A DNA stretch of 53,236 bases from Phytomonas francai. Taxonomy: Eukaryota > Euglenozoa > Kinetoplastea > Trypanosomatida > Trypanosomatidae. This document shows positions 19,954 through 30,149 of this stretch, in pieces. The position numbers were made by a program, and so were the translations under genes. Position 1 is the first letter of the stretch. Each line of letters begins with the position of its first letter. Location: positions 117,239 through 170,474 of the forward strand of contig MJCC01000021.1 in the NCBI GenBank assembly GCA_001766655.1, given 5' to 3'. The notes under the pieces were generated by a model that worked only from the letters and a program-made list of their open reading frames with translations, did no database searches and was not told the DNA's origin.

Positions 19954-22900
19954 ATGAATAATAGGCCCGAGTTTGGGATGCTCACAGGGTCAACTCCCTT
20001 GACTTTTCCCACTCCATCAGAAGTTTCGTCGTCGCAAAACGTGCAATCGTTCGTGGGGTCCTCCTCCAAGTCGATTCTCGTCTCCAGAACTTTCTGCACC
20101 GTGTGCGGAAGCTTTTCTGATCGGCTTGTATTGCGTAAATCTGGACTCAAATGTCCCCAGTGTGTGGGCCATCCCTCCAAACGCCGCTGGTGTAAACTCC
20201 AAAAACAGCAGGCACAGCAGCTGCTCTCGCAGGTGTCGGGATCCAGCTTTCATATTATGTATCCATTTGAAGAGGAGCTCAGCGTGCGGAGCGTCGACAG
20301 AGGTGTGCCTAGCAGCAGCAGCAACAACCCCCGAGAGGAGCAGCCCTCCGAGAGCGCCCTCATCAGCGAAACAGTGCCTCTTTTAAGACATGACGGCAAG
20401 CCTGCACCTACAATAGAGCGCCTAAACTTAACGCAGCTTCCCATCAAAGAGTATATTAATGGGACGGTGTGCTTTCAGAAAGCACTTCAGCAGCACAGCA
20501 ATTTGTCAAGCGCGCGATGTGTCTCGCCTAAACAGCCGGGTGATGCCGGCAATGGGGCCACACAAACGGCCAATGCACACTCTTCACTAACGAATGAGCC
20601 AAATTCCCAACCTGTTTCCACACCTTCCATGGTGAAGAGGTCCTCTTTCATGCTCGAATGCACCACCACGAGCGTACCGTTGGGGTTTTGTAGGCAGTCG
20701 ACCGCGGTACCCCACAGCCGGACCAGTGCGGAGTTGGGCACCGCGTGCTCGCAAGAGGAAAAGGCGAGTTCTGACTTTCCACCAGCACGTCTCAGTGGGG
20801 CGAAGCGGGAGCTTGACATCCCTTGTGTACCCGGTGATCCCGCCGCCACGGAAGGCATCCGCGCACAAGGTGGGGGAAACGTCCAGCCACCGCTCGATGG
20901 ATCGCGCAAATCTTTGCTGCCGCCGCCGCCACCACCACCACCACCACGGCCCTCACGACGCATTATTCAGAAGCTCTGTCTCACGGAGGAGCCATCCATT
21001 AGCGTTCCGAAAAACCGCGTGGACGTTTCGCAGACCCACGCTTCGATGCCCGTGCTGTCCTCTCATTCTTTCACAGCAGTTACCAATACAGTTGAGCTTG
21101 GAAGCGCGAGTTTCGGGAACTTGAACCCTCTGGGGTCGAGCCAGGCGAGTTCGCGCACCGAACAACGACGACCCCTGTCATCACGACAAGTTGTTTCGAC
21201 CTCCCTTCATAGAAGCTCCTCCGGCACTGTTGCTACGCTTGTTTCGATGGATCCGTATAGTGCACTGCCCGGCGCCCCGCGGGATGCGGACAGCGTGAGC
21301 AACTCCTTTTCTAAAAGGAGCTGCAGGATGAGCAACGGCAGCGTCAGCGCCGGCCGGGCAAGCGCTGTTAGGATTGGTTCCCAGTCTTCGTCGACGTCGC
21401 ACGGGGGGCGGTGCCGCGCGTGCTCATCCAGTACCCGCTCTTGTGGGAATCCTTCGGAGTCTGCATTCACCTCCCAGCGGGGTGTGAAATCCCGATGCCT
21501 AAGCGAACCCGTAAAGCCTCTGCCGTATCGCAATAGCGACTCTGCAGCCGTGGAGAAGATGCCCGCACCGTGGATCAAGCCCAAGGCCTTGAGGGCGGCC
21601 CTGCAGACCGCGAGGGTGCAGGGCTCGAAGTCTCTCGATGGTAAGAAAAGCCTTCCGTCTGCGGTGTCACAGTTGCCATCGCAGTCGCTACCTAAACAGA
21701 GATACAACAATGGACAGCTGGGTACCTCCCCACGTCCCGCGCAAACTTCTTCGAGTGTGTTGAGCAACAATATCCATAAAACACTCGAGCACGCGAGCGC
21801 TTTTGCCTCTGCTGCGGCCGCCCGCACCCGTGCCCGTGCCCACGCCCGCCCCTACCGCCCTGCGTTGTGTTCGATGGAGTTGTCTTCCTTATCGACAAGG
21901 AATTTAGACGTGGCCTCTCAAGAAGATAATTTCGTCCGGCACACGAGCAGTTCCTCCAGCACGGCCTCTTCATGTAGTCGTGGCGACATGCAGCTGAGCT
22001 CCGCGTCGGTTACGAATGTGCCTTCCAAAATAAACAAGCCGAATGTTTCTCTCTATCACATCGGGGTGTCGGTGGTCACCCCCTCCGCGTGGGCGCCCAA
22101 CAAGGATAAGAAGCTTGCGCGGAGCAGCCCGCGCAAACACTACCATAAGGTTTGCCATTCATCGCACAGCCCCGATGCCTCCGTAGGCCCCAACAGCCCT
22201 CGTTGCACCACTCCCAAGAGCGGCAGAATACAGAACCCAGGGCGATCGGCAGCGGTTGTTCGGAAGGGAAAGTTCACCATCACCCGCTATTCCCACTCGC
22301 ATTACAGCGGCACGAGGGGTGGCGGGCAGCCCCTTCCCGGAGCGGAAGCGTTGGGCCACAGTGCCGCTCCCCCAATGTCATCTGAGCGCACCAGCTCGAT
22401 CGAGGGGAGCTGCAGTGTCGAAGTGAAGAAAATCGCCTTTGAGCTCCATGTGAGGAGCACCCTCGCTGGTGGGGGCGAGCTGCACTGCCTCTGGCGGAAC
22501 CTCTACACTGATTTCATCCCCGCCTTCACGCAGGTGAAGCTGGTGGCGGAGGGGAGCGGCCTCCTGAGGTCCCTGGCGATTCCCTCGAGCAGCATCCCCA
22601 GCCTGCGCATCGCCACCGAGGCCTTTATCGAGCAGCGCCGCGTCGAATGCCAGCGCTGCCTCGACGCGATCACGCGCGAACCGGTGCTAATGCGGCACCC
22701 CGCCGTTCTGCGACTCCTCGGCCTCACGAATTACACCACCGTGCGGCCGCCCGACCTCCGAGCGAAATTACTCTCTTTTCCCTCAACAGCGGATTCGCCG
22801 TTGGCCGCGAAGAGGGCAACCGACGCGGCCGAACAGGGGGGTGCGGGGGGGGCCCCCGACGAGGCGAGCGCAAACGCGCCCGTCTCCCTTTCCCAGGCGG

Positions 22901-24120
22901 TGCTGACATCGCAGGCGCTGGACTCTATGCGGGACACCTTCGCGCTGCAGGACTTCACCCGCTCGCAGAGCCAAAACACAGGGCTGGTGAGCAACCAGTC
23001 GTCGGTGTTGCGGCGGAACCGGCTCGATCGCTTCACGCAGGAGGACCTCGAGGCGGTGCAGCTCGGCAACTTCCTCGGCCGCGGCACCTTCGGCACCGTC
23101 TACCAGGGCCTTCTGCAGACGAACGACGGGCCGTTGATTGTGGCCGTGAAGGAGCTCAACCTAAGCGCGGAGACGAGCCCTGAGATCATCCAGCGCATTC
23201 TGAACGAGCTGAACATTCTGTGCAACACACAACACAAGAACATCATCCGCTTTTTAGGCAGCGTGTACCTGCCCGAGACGTACCGGCTCCGCGTCTTCAC
23301 GGAGTACCTCGAGTGTGGCACGATCTCGTCGATGGTGCGGCGCTTCGGCGCGCTGCCGCTGCTGGCGATTCAGAAGTACATGACGCAAATCTTGACGGGG
23401 CTTGCCCACCTCCACTCGCTGAATATTGTGCACCGTGACCTGAAGGGCGATAACATTTTGCTCAACAAACGCGGCAAGGTAAGACTGGCAGACTTCGGCT
23501 GCAGTGATACACTCGCGCAGCAGGTGGATGTTCGAATGCAGGTGGCAGCTACAACGTCGTGTGAGGAGAAGGGGGACCACGTTTCTCAGCCGCAGAACGG
23601 CGAATCGGCCACGTGCGAGCGTGCGGGGAAGGTGGGGGTGCCACCAACGACAGTGCCAGTTGCGTTTCCGGTGGGAACACCGTTGTGGATGGCACCCGAG
23701 GTGATCCACGGGGAGCTTTCGGAGTTGGGTAAAAAGGCCTCGCCGGCAGCAGCCGACATCTGGGCAGTTGGGTGTATTGGGATCGAGATGCTAGATCGCG
23801 CGATATGGGACTTTAGTGATGCAAACACCCACCCCTTCGCGGTGATGTACCACATTGCACGATCCAAGAAACCACCGGACGGCCTTCTAAGCGAGGAGGA
23901 GTTGAAGGATTCCCTCCAAGGATCGGGAACGGAGAGCGATAGGGAGAGGATCGAGGCGCTTTCCCTCTACCGGGACTTTTTAATGCGCTGCCTTGAGTTG
24001 AAACCGGAGGACCGATGGACGGCACAAGAACTCCTAATGCACCCATTCTTTAATCGCACGTTCTCAAGGCACCTGCGCTGGCTGCCGCCGCGCCCACCAA
24101 TACCACCAGACGCGGGTTAG
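19954..24120 (+). CDS. STE11/MAP3K-type protein kinase with PX-like domain
   Basis: A 1388-residue protein with a C-terminal Ser/Thr kinase domain (about 1035-1375). The Gly loop is GRGTFGTVY, the lysine is K1066 in VAVK, followed by HRDLKGDN (H1160) and DFG (D1180), and WMAPE ends at 1249. HRDLKGDN and the GTPLWMAPEV block are typical of MAP3K/STE11 kinases. The DFG-APE segment is about 70 residues, roughly twice normal, with a Gly/Ser/Glu-rich insert. N-terminally, C48-x2-C51 and C67-x2-C70 may bind zinc. The long middle is Ser-rich and disordered, with a 10-Pro run near residue 325. At about 827-924 lies a PX-like domain (RNLYTDF then FIEQRRVECQRCLDAI). PX domains bind phosphoinositides, so the kinase may act on endomembranes. 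Catalytic residues look intact. Confidence 0.9.
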   Translation: MNNRPEFGMLTGSTPLTFPTPSEVSSSQNVQSFVGSSSKSILVSRTFCTVCGSFSDRLVLRKSGLKCPQCVGHPSKRRWCKLQKQQAQQLLSQVSGSSFHIMYPFEEELSVRSVDRGVPSSSSNNPREEQPSESALISETVPLLRHDGKPAPTIERLNLTQLPIKEYINGTVCFQKALQQHSNLSSARCVSPKQPGDAGNGATQTANAHSSLTNEPNSQPVSTPSMVKRSSFMLECTTTSVPLGFCRQSTAVPHSRTSAELGTACSQEEKASSDFPPARLSGAKRELDIPCVPGDPAATEGIRAQGGGNVQPPLDGSRKSLLPPPPPPPPPRPSRRIIQKLCLTEEPSISVPKNRVDVSQTHASMPVLSSHSFTAVTNTVELGSASFGNLNPLGSSQASSRTEQRRPLSSRQVVSTSLHRSSSGTVATLVSMDPYSALPGAPRDADSVSNSFSKRSCRMSNGSVSAGRASAVRIGSQSSSTSHGGRCRACSSSTRSCGNPSESAFTSQRGVKSRCLSEPVKPLPYRNSDSAAVEKMPAPWIKPKALRAALQTARVQGSKSLDGKKSLPSAVSQLPSQSLPKQRYNNGQLGTSPRPAQTSSSVLSNNIHKTLEHASAFASAAAARTRARAHARPYRPALCSMELSSLSTRNLDVASQEDNFVRHTSSSSSTASSCSRGDMQLSSASVTNVPSKINKPNVSLYHIGVSVVTPSAWAPNKDKKLARSSPRKHYHKVCHSSHSPDASVGPNSPRCTTPKSGRIQNPGRSAAVVRKGKFTITRYSHSHYSGTRGGGQPLPGAEALGHSAAPPMSSERTSSIEGSCSVEVKKIAFELHVRSTLAGGGELHCLWRNLYTDFIPAFTQVKLVAEGSGLLRSLAIPSSSIPSLRIATEAFIEQRRVECQRCLDAITREPVLMRHPAVLRLLGLTNYTTVRPPDLRAKLLSFPSTADSPLAAKRATDAAEQGGAGGAPDEASANAPVSLSQAVLTSQALDSMRDTFALQDFTRSQSQNTGLVSNQSSVLRRNRLDRFTQEDLEAVQLGNFLGRGTFGTVYQGLLQTNDGPLIVAVKELNLSAETSPEIIQRILNELNILCNTQHKNIIRFLGSVYLPETYRLRVFTEYLECGTISSMVRRFGALPLLAIQKYMTQILTGLAHLHSLNIVHRDLKGDNILLNKRGKVRLADFGCSDTLAQQVDVRMQVAATTSCEEKGDHVSQPQNGESATCERAGKVGVPPTTVPVAFPVGTPLWMAPEVIHGELSELGKKASPAAADIWAVGCIGIEMLDRAIWDFSDANTHPFAVMYHIARSKKPPDGLLSEEELKDSLQGSGTESDRERIEALSLYRDFLMRCLELKPEDRWTAQELLMHPFFNRTFSRHLRWLPPRPPIPPDAG

Positions 24121-24628
24121 ACTTCATTTCTCCTTTCCGTGTGTTATTATTATTATTATTATTATTAGGGAAGGGGGGTGGGGTGGGGGGCCTGGAAAGC
24201 AAAAGAATAACACAGATTTCTTTTTTTAATGTGTACTCATGAGCTTTTCTTCCTCTTTACATTTTCCATGTAATGTAGCATGAGTATTTTTTTTTGACAG
24301 TCTTCTTTGTTAATGCGATAAAAGAAGTTATACGGATGTGTGTGTGCGCGCGTGTAGGGATTCGAGTCTGGTAATGTAACCACAATCTGCTTCCTTAGAG
24401 TTTATAGCTGTGTCTATTGAATAAGAGAGGAAACTCAGACAACGCCCGTGAACGTTTCGATAAATATACTCGGGGACACATAAAAAGGCATACAAAGCCA
24501 TATACAAATAAGTGAACCTACCCAATATTTTTTCATTTTTTGTCTTTTGTATTTATTACCTATTGGTTCAAATCTAACCTAAAGACAGCCAGTTGTGACC
24601 TCCTGAAAGGTAAAGAGGACGCCTTGTG

Positions 24629-24665
<37 letters not shown>
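24629..24665. repeat. (CA)n(TA)n microsatellite
   Basis: Eight CA units followed by about ten TA units. Confidence 0.9.
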
Positions 24666-25597
24666 CATTGAACTTTTTCCCGTTAGTTTTTAACTATGAT
24701 TTTTTTACCACCTGATATCGTGAAAATGCAAAATGTGGATGTTAATTAATTACCCTTTTTTAAAAATTCTTTTCTACTCTTGTTCACGTTCATGTATATA
24801 TGCAACTATTTTGGTTATTTTACCTCTTGATATTCATTAGCGATCTTTTTCCCTTTCCCCGTTCTTATTAGGTTGTGTTATCAGAAGAACGAGGATATGG
24901 GATAGGTCTAATTTTTTTTCCGCATATGGAAGAGGCCTTTATGATTTCCAGTATTCTGCCGTGAATGTGTCGGTGATTAGCCTCTTACGCAAATTAGAGC
25001 GTTTTCTATTGGTCTATCCTTTTTATTTTTTAGTGTACAAGTTCACGTTTTTTAAAATTTTCATCGTTCATTTGCTTAACGTGAATATGCTGTTGCTTGA
25101 TGCATTGCACTGCTATGCGTGCATGGAGCTTTATTTGTTGAGTCTTCAGGGTTTTTGTTTTCACCCTTTTTTTAGCTATTTATATAAATTATTTACCCTT
25201 TTTTACCCGTTAAACTATATTGAAGCAAGCGAATAAATGTTGTAATTCATACGCTTAAACCAGAATGAATCATAGTTATGCAACCCAGTTCAGTTATCCC
25301 ATTCCATTCAACACTTCACTCCTTTTGTGAGATATTCATTTTTTCTCAATCCTCTTCTAAATTTCTCGACCTGTTTATATTTTCCCTATTTTTTCCCTTT
25401 TGAGGTTACTTTTCTGCATCTTTAAAAATATTCTTTCCTTGTTTATTCCTTTTTAGTAGATCTAGTGTCCTTTTCATTGTCTTCATTTGAGACCTTTAGG
25501 TTTGGTTTTGTGTCTTTTGCAATAATTAGTTTCGTATTTAGCTAGGCATAGGGTTATTTGTGCACAAACTTCAGTGGGTTTTTTTTTTTTTTCCTAA

Positions 25598-25599
25598 AG
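25598..25599 (+). promoter_or_regulatory. Predicted trans-splice acceptor AG
   Basis: The first AG after a 14- to 16-T tract (25579-25592). The leader would be about 97 nt to the ATG at 25697. Confidence 0.55.
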
Positions 25600-25696
25600 G
25601 TTAATATAAGGTGAATTTGTACACAAACTAATCTTTTCGTATTAGCATCTCTACCCCCAACAATAGTAGCATCTGCCCAAGCCTAGCTACACAAAT

Positions 25697-27198
25697 ATGA
25701 ACAAGAATATTGAGGAGCTTAACCACTACACCGGGAGCGCTGAGTCTGATACTTTAGCGACTGCTGTCAAGATGCAGCAATCCCGTGAAATCAACGGCTT
25801 ACACAGCGATACGTCGACCTCACCCGGTCAAAGTAATGGGAAACTATCTAATGCCACTCCTGAGGAAGAGAAAAAGGCTTTCAAGTATTCTGACGCCTTA
25901 GCAGTTACGGTGCTTTCGAGCAGCAGGAGGAAATCGAGGGAGCGTGCAAAACTCTCTAAAAAAAAGAAGTCACGGGCCCCCACGAATAAAAAGTCTCCCA
26001 AGCCTAAGTTGCGAGACCCCCCTTTCAACGGCTCCACATTGGCCACTGAAAAGGTACCGCCACTGTTGTTGTCTGCGGTGATTTCCAACCCAACAACCTA
26101 TTCCAAGGTAAAACCGATAGTTCCCGACGCCACGGGCCTCCAGTCGAGCGCGGCAAATGGCGGGCGCGAATCCGCACGACCCCACACCGCGTCCCTACCG
26201 CGGAAAACCATCGATGGGGAGGTAAACGTGCTGCTATTCACGCATCGGTCGAGCTCCTCGAAGGCGGTAGGCCCGAGGGCAGACGCCGCGGAAAGTGGTT
26301 GCGGAAGCAGCAATACGTCGTCCCGGCGCACGGGGCGGCCGGGTCAGTTCAGCTATGCCACGCCCACCGCGTCCTCCGCGCTTCGCTGCCTCGCTTCTCC
26401 GAACTACACGACGTCGTACGCGTTCCAGCCGCCGGGCCGGCCGCGCAGGCGTGGCCAGAGCGGCGCGTTTATGAAGGGGCAGAGCCTCGACCGGGCGGGC
26501 CGCGTTCTGCGGCCGGGGGGCCGGGCCGCGCCGGGGAACGGGGCCTCGCCGCCGTCCTCGCCGCGGCGCGCGGCCTCCACGCTCGACGACCTCACCTACC
26601 CCTCGAACCGGACGAGCCTCTTCGTCTCGTCGATGAGCTCCGACGTGCTCGAGGGCACCGCGGCCTCGCGGCTGCAGATGAGCGCGACAAGCCTGTTTAC
26701 AGGGGCCGACCCCGACCTGAGCGCGTCGCGCCGGCGGCTCCTCCACGCCCTCGCCGCGCGGCGGCCGACCCCGCCGGTCATCAACGCGGCCGTCGCCGCC
26801 GGCCGGCTCTCGCGCGGGGCCGCGGGGCGCTTCGCCGGCTCCCCCTCCGAGGACTTCGCGAGCCTCACGCTGGGCGACCTCACCAACATCACCCTCTCCC
26901 CGATGTCGGACGACCTCGTCCTGCACTGGCCGCAGCTCGAGACGGAACGACAGACCGCGAACGCGACCGCGCGCGAGAGCGCGGCGGGCGGCAAGGCCCC
27001 GGACCCCGAAAAGGACCCCGAAAAGGAGGCCGGCGATGCCGCTTTGCCCGGCGGCCCCACCGCGGAGGGGCTCGCGTCCTCGAAGGACAGCGGGTCGACG
27101 GCGGTGTGCGCGGGAGGGGGGGGGTCGANNNNNNNNNNNNNNNCCCCCCTCCCGCGCACGTCAAGCGCGCGCAGGGGAAGTGCTGTGCCCTCATGTGA
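25697..27198 (+). CDS. Unrecognised basic Ser-rich protein, possible CaaX end, interrupted by gap
   Basis: About 500 residues before any recognisable end; I do not recognise the family. Residues 75-110 are strongly basic (KSRERAKLSKKKKSR), followed by Ser/Arg/Pro-rich segments and a Leu/Ser-rich part near 340-410 (DFASLTLGDLTNITLSPMSDD). A run of 15 N at 27129-27143 interrupts the frame. If the 15 bases are real, the same frame continues to a stop at 27325 through a Gly/Lys repeat. If the true gap length is 1 mod 3, the frame instead ends at 27198 with KCCALM, a CaaX prenylation box behind a basic stretch; I prefer this end. The first 400 bases have balanced composition; the rest is very GC-rich. 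Confidence 0.65.
27106..27159. repeat. Perfect inverted repeat flanking the N gap
   Basis: The 16-base arm at 27106-27121 (GTGCGCGGGAGGGGGG) is the exact reverse complement of 27144-27159. The N run (27129-27143) sits in the loop. A hairpin of this strength would explain the sequencing or assembly failure. Confidence 0.85.
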
Positions 27199-27738
27199 GC
27201 TCCGGCGCGCGCGCGGCCGGGGGAAAGGGAAAGGGAAAGGGGAAGGGAAGGGAAGGGAAGCGACGGCGGCTGTCTTGCGACGACAACAACAGCGACCCAC
27301 AACTTCATCGACTATCAATTCGTGACCTGAGATGGAAAGGGGGGGTGGCCCGTCGATGCGGAGGATCGTATCTCAGGTAGCCGCCTTTTATTATGAGGCA
27401 CTGAATTTTAATCCTTCTTTTTACGACTAGCTTGCTATTTTTAGATTCGTGTTCGCCTACTGTTGCATGAAATGTGTTCGTTTTACTTGAGAACATTTTG
27501 GTATCTGCGCAGGTTTTGGGAGGGAAGGGAGGGGGGAGGATTTGGAGGCTCTTGTATCATTTTCTTTCTCCGCGAACACACTGCGTGGATTCATTTTGAA
27601 AACCCAGTGGTAGCTAGTCTCAGAAATGTATTGTACATATTTTTTTTTCCGACATCGTTCACAGGAGCACTGCTTTTTTGTTTTTACTTGCCTTATTCAA
27701 TAATGATTAATGTTTGAAAAAGTTCAAAGCCATTTTTA

Positions 27739-27773
<35 letters not shown>

Positions 27774-28421
27774 GCTACTTGATACTCTCCCTTTAGATAT
27801 ATTTTCATTGCTGTAAATGTTGCTCTATCGGATCATCTATCGTTGCATTTATGTTTTAGCCCTTTTATATATATTCGGAAGTTTAGACATATCAAAAGCC
27901 TTTTCACGATATATATATCTATATCTATATATATTTATATTTATCGATATTATACATACACATACATATATATTTGAGGGCCTTTCCTTCACTTTTTTCT
28001 TTACCGTACCTTAACTAGCCACTTAAAATATAGACTGCAGGGCTCGGAGCCTAGGCTTAGAGGGAGCTTTTCTTCGTTAAGATCGCATTCTGACAAACAC
28101 TAGATCTATCAGGAGCTCAGACACAGGGTACCTTCTTCCAGTAGTTCCAGTTAATTGCTTTCCTTTAAACCAGATAAGTCTTGTAAAGACTCAGAGACGA
28201 GCGTAGACGCCATTTTTGTTGTCAGCTAGATAAGATTGCTTTGCGTAGTATTACCGTTCAAAGAAACCAGATCCAAGGCCATACATTTATTAAATCTTTT
28301 TAACAGTATATCCACTTGCTGAGATTTGGCTGAAAGGGTCTAATTGCGATAAATTCGACATTTTTCCCTTTTTTTTTGGTAGTTCTTGTTAAAAGATACC
28401 TGTAACACCAACGAATAAAGC
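27199..28421. other. Spacer before AMPK-like kinase gene
   Basis: It starts with a GGGAAA/GGGAA repeat at about 27221-27259, which would be coding if the upstream gene ends at 27325. It then becomes AT-rich, with (TA)n at 27742-27770 and a TATATC-type stretch at 27910-27950. The segment 28020-28330 is less AT-rich but has no open frame of note. A pyrimidine tract at 28359-28377 precedes the acceptor. Confidence 0.5.
28381..28382 (+). promoter_or_regulatory. Predicted trans-splice acceptor AG for kinase gene
   Basis: An AG after a C/T tract ending in nine T and GGT. The leader would be about 39 nt to the ATG at 28422. Confidence 0.55.
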
Positions 28422-29261
28422 ATGGGTGGAAGCAAGAAAGTTGGCCGTTATGAGCTTGGAAAGACCCTTGGGGCGGGAAACTTTTCCAAGGTAAAATATG
28501 CTGTAGAAACCTCCACGGGGAAGGAGTGGGCGATCAAAATTATTGACAAGGAGCAGCTCGTTCGGGAGCGAATGGAGGAGCAGCTAAAGCGCGAGATTGC
28601 CGTCATGAAAAAGCTTCGGCAACCCAACATCATCGAGCTCCATGAGGTGATGCAGACTTCCAACCACATCTATCTTGTGCTTGAGCTTGTCACTGGTGGG
28701 GAGCTCTTCGAGAAGATCGCAAACGAGCGCAGGTTTGATGAGAAAACCGCGCGAAAGTATTTCCACCAGTTAATCTGTGGGATCCACTACTGCCATCAGC
28801 AGGGCATCGCCCATCGCGACCTGAAGCCGGAGAACCTCCTCCTAGACGAGCACGGCACGCTGAAGATATCGGACTTCGGCCTCAGCAACATCCAGCGGCC
28901 AACGGTGGGGACGGGCAATACGATGCTCCAGACGGTCTGCGGGACGCCGAATTACGTGGCCCCGGAGGTGCTCAAGGAGCAGGGCTACGATGGGCTGAAG
29001 GCGGACATCTGGAGCTGTGGGGTAGTGTTGTTTGTCATGTTGGCCGGGTTCCTGCCCTTCGATGACGAGAACGTGAACGCGCTGTTTAACAAAATCGAGC
29101 GCGGGGAGTACCGCATCCCGCGTTGGTTCTCCCCTCTCGCGAAGGACTTGATTCAGAGTATTTTGACCGTAGACCCGAATAAGCGCATAACGCTCGATGG
29201 GATTATTCGGCATGAGTGGTTTCAGGTAGACTGGTCGCCAGATCTACTTCACCAGGGCTAG
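28422..29261 (+). CDS. CAMK-like (AMPK/SNF1-related) protein kinase
   Basis: A 279-residue Ser/Thr kinase that is almost entirely catalytic domain. The Gly loop is GAGNFSKVK, with Lys39 in AIK, HRDLKPEN at 131-138 and DFG at 151-153. The activation loop LQTVCGTPNYVAPEV places Thr171 at the LKB1-type phosphorylation position of AMPK-alpha. LKADIWSCGVVLFVMLAGFLPFDD is a SNF1/AMPK/CIPK signature region, and the fold closes with RITLDGIIRHEWF. All catalytic residues are intact, so an active kinase is expected. It stops about 15 residues after the kinase domain, without UBA, KA1, NAF or autoinhibitory segments, so its regulation must come from elsewhere. The N-terminus MGGSKK has a Gly at position 2 but not a clean myristoylation consensus. 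GC content is intermediate. Confidence 0.93.
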   Translation: MGGSKKVGRYELGKTLGAGNFSKVKYAVETSTGKEWAIKIIDKEQLVRERMEEQLKREIAVMKKLRQPNIIELHEVMQTSNHIYLVLELVTGGELFEKIANERRFDEKTARKYFHQLICGIHYCHQQGIAHRDLKPENLLLDEHGTLKISDFGLSNIQRPTVGTGNTMLQTVCGTPNYVAPEVLKEQGYDGLKADIWSCGVVLFVMLAGFLPFDDENVNALFNKIERGEYRIPRWFSPLAKDLIQSILTVDPNKRITLDGIIRHEWFQVDWSPDLLHQG

Positions 29262-30131
29262 GAGTACACAAGGCCGGGGAGGGAAGCACATAAGGCGTCA
29301 ACCTCTTCGTAAATGATCGGCAACGGTTGCATCGACTTCGTATGAGCATAAATTTTCATAAACGCGTAAAGGTCGTAGGAAAAGGGGTTTGATAAGCTTA
29401 GTAAATAAGATGGTGATGATGATGATTGGAATTGTTTGCCATTTTCAAGGAATTTTATGAGATGTATAAAGGAAAAACGAGAGCAAGCGCAAAACAAGAA
29501 GGAAAATAGAATATAGAGGCAATTAGCCTATCGTTTGGTTCCATATTCTTTAGCATTCTTTTATTATTATTTTCCCAATGATGTTTTTTTTTTCTGTGTT
29601 GCGGTGGTATAGTTTCTACATTTCTATTTACATTTATCTTAATATGTTGATATTTATTTATTTTTGTCTGTGCCAGTGTGAAAGCGAATGAACGAGTAAG
29701 AAGCTTTTAGTTTTAATAATCAGAAAATCTAGGAATGTAGGGATTGACATGGATAATGAAAGGAAAGGTAATTGGGCTTAACTAGGGAAAACGCCAGAAA
29801 GAGAAAAAGAGGAAAGCGTGGTTTTCGATATTTACGTGGCACCTCAAATACAGAACGTTAATACTTCTATGTGGAAGATATGAAGATATAAAATTTAAGA
29901 ATTCAAATTACCTTGTATTTCACATTTGTTTTATCCATAATATTAGGGCCTACACACGGAAAATATAAAGCCATGGTGTTAATGATAAGAGGGAAAGGTA
30001 TATGCCGGCCTTTTATTCAACGATTTTTTTCCCTTTTCATCATCGGAGGTAAAAAGGAACTTCCCGCCCCTTCTCCATATTATAACAAAGATGCTATCGG
30101 CTTTCAAGTCTCTCCTATTTTCTTACCCCCT

Positions 30132-30149
30132 CCCCCCCCCCCCCCCCCC
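30132..30149. repeat. 18-base C-run
   Basis: A homopolymer C run in the spacer, preceded by five C and a T. Confidence 0.9.

Larger units (their letters stand above)
24121..25696. other. Spacer after MAP3K gene
   Basis: No gene is recognised. An (ATT)n run at 24144-24168 and a G-rich tract at 24173-24190 follow the stop. A (CA)n(TA)n microsatellite is at 24629-24665. The right part is T-rich and ends in a 16-T tract before the next gene's acceptor. A 91-codon frame at 24961-25236 is hydrophobic T-rich sequence without support. Confidence 0.5.

Noticed and set aside
24561..24580. GGTTCAAATC, resembling a tRNA B box
   Set aside because: The flanking bases do not form a T-arm stem and no acceptor, D or anticodon arm can be drawn around it.
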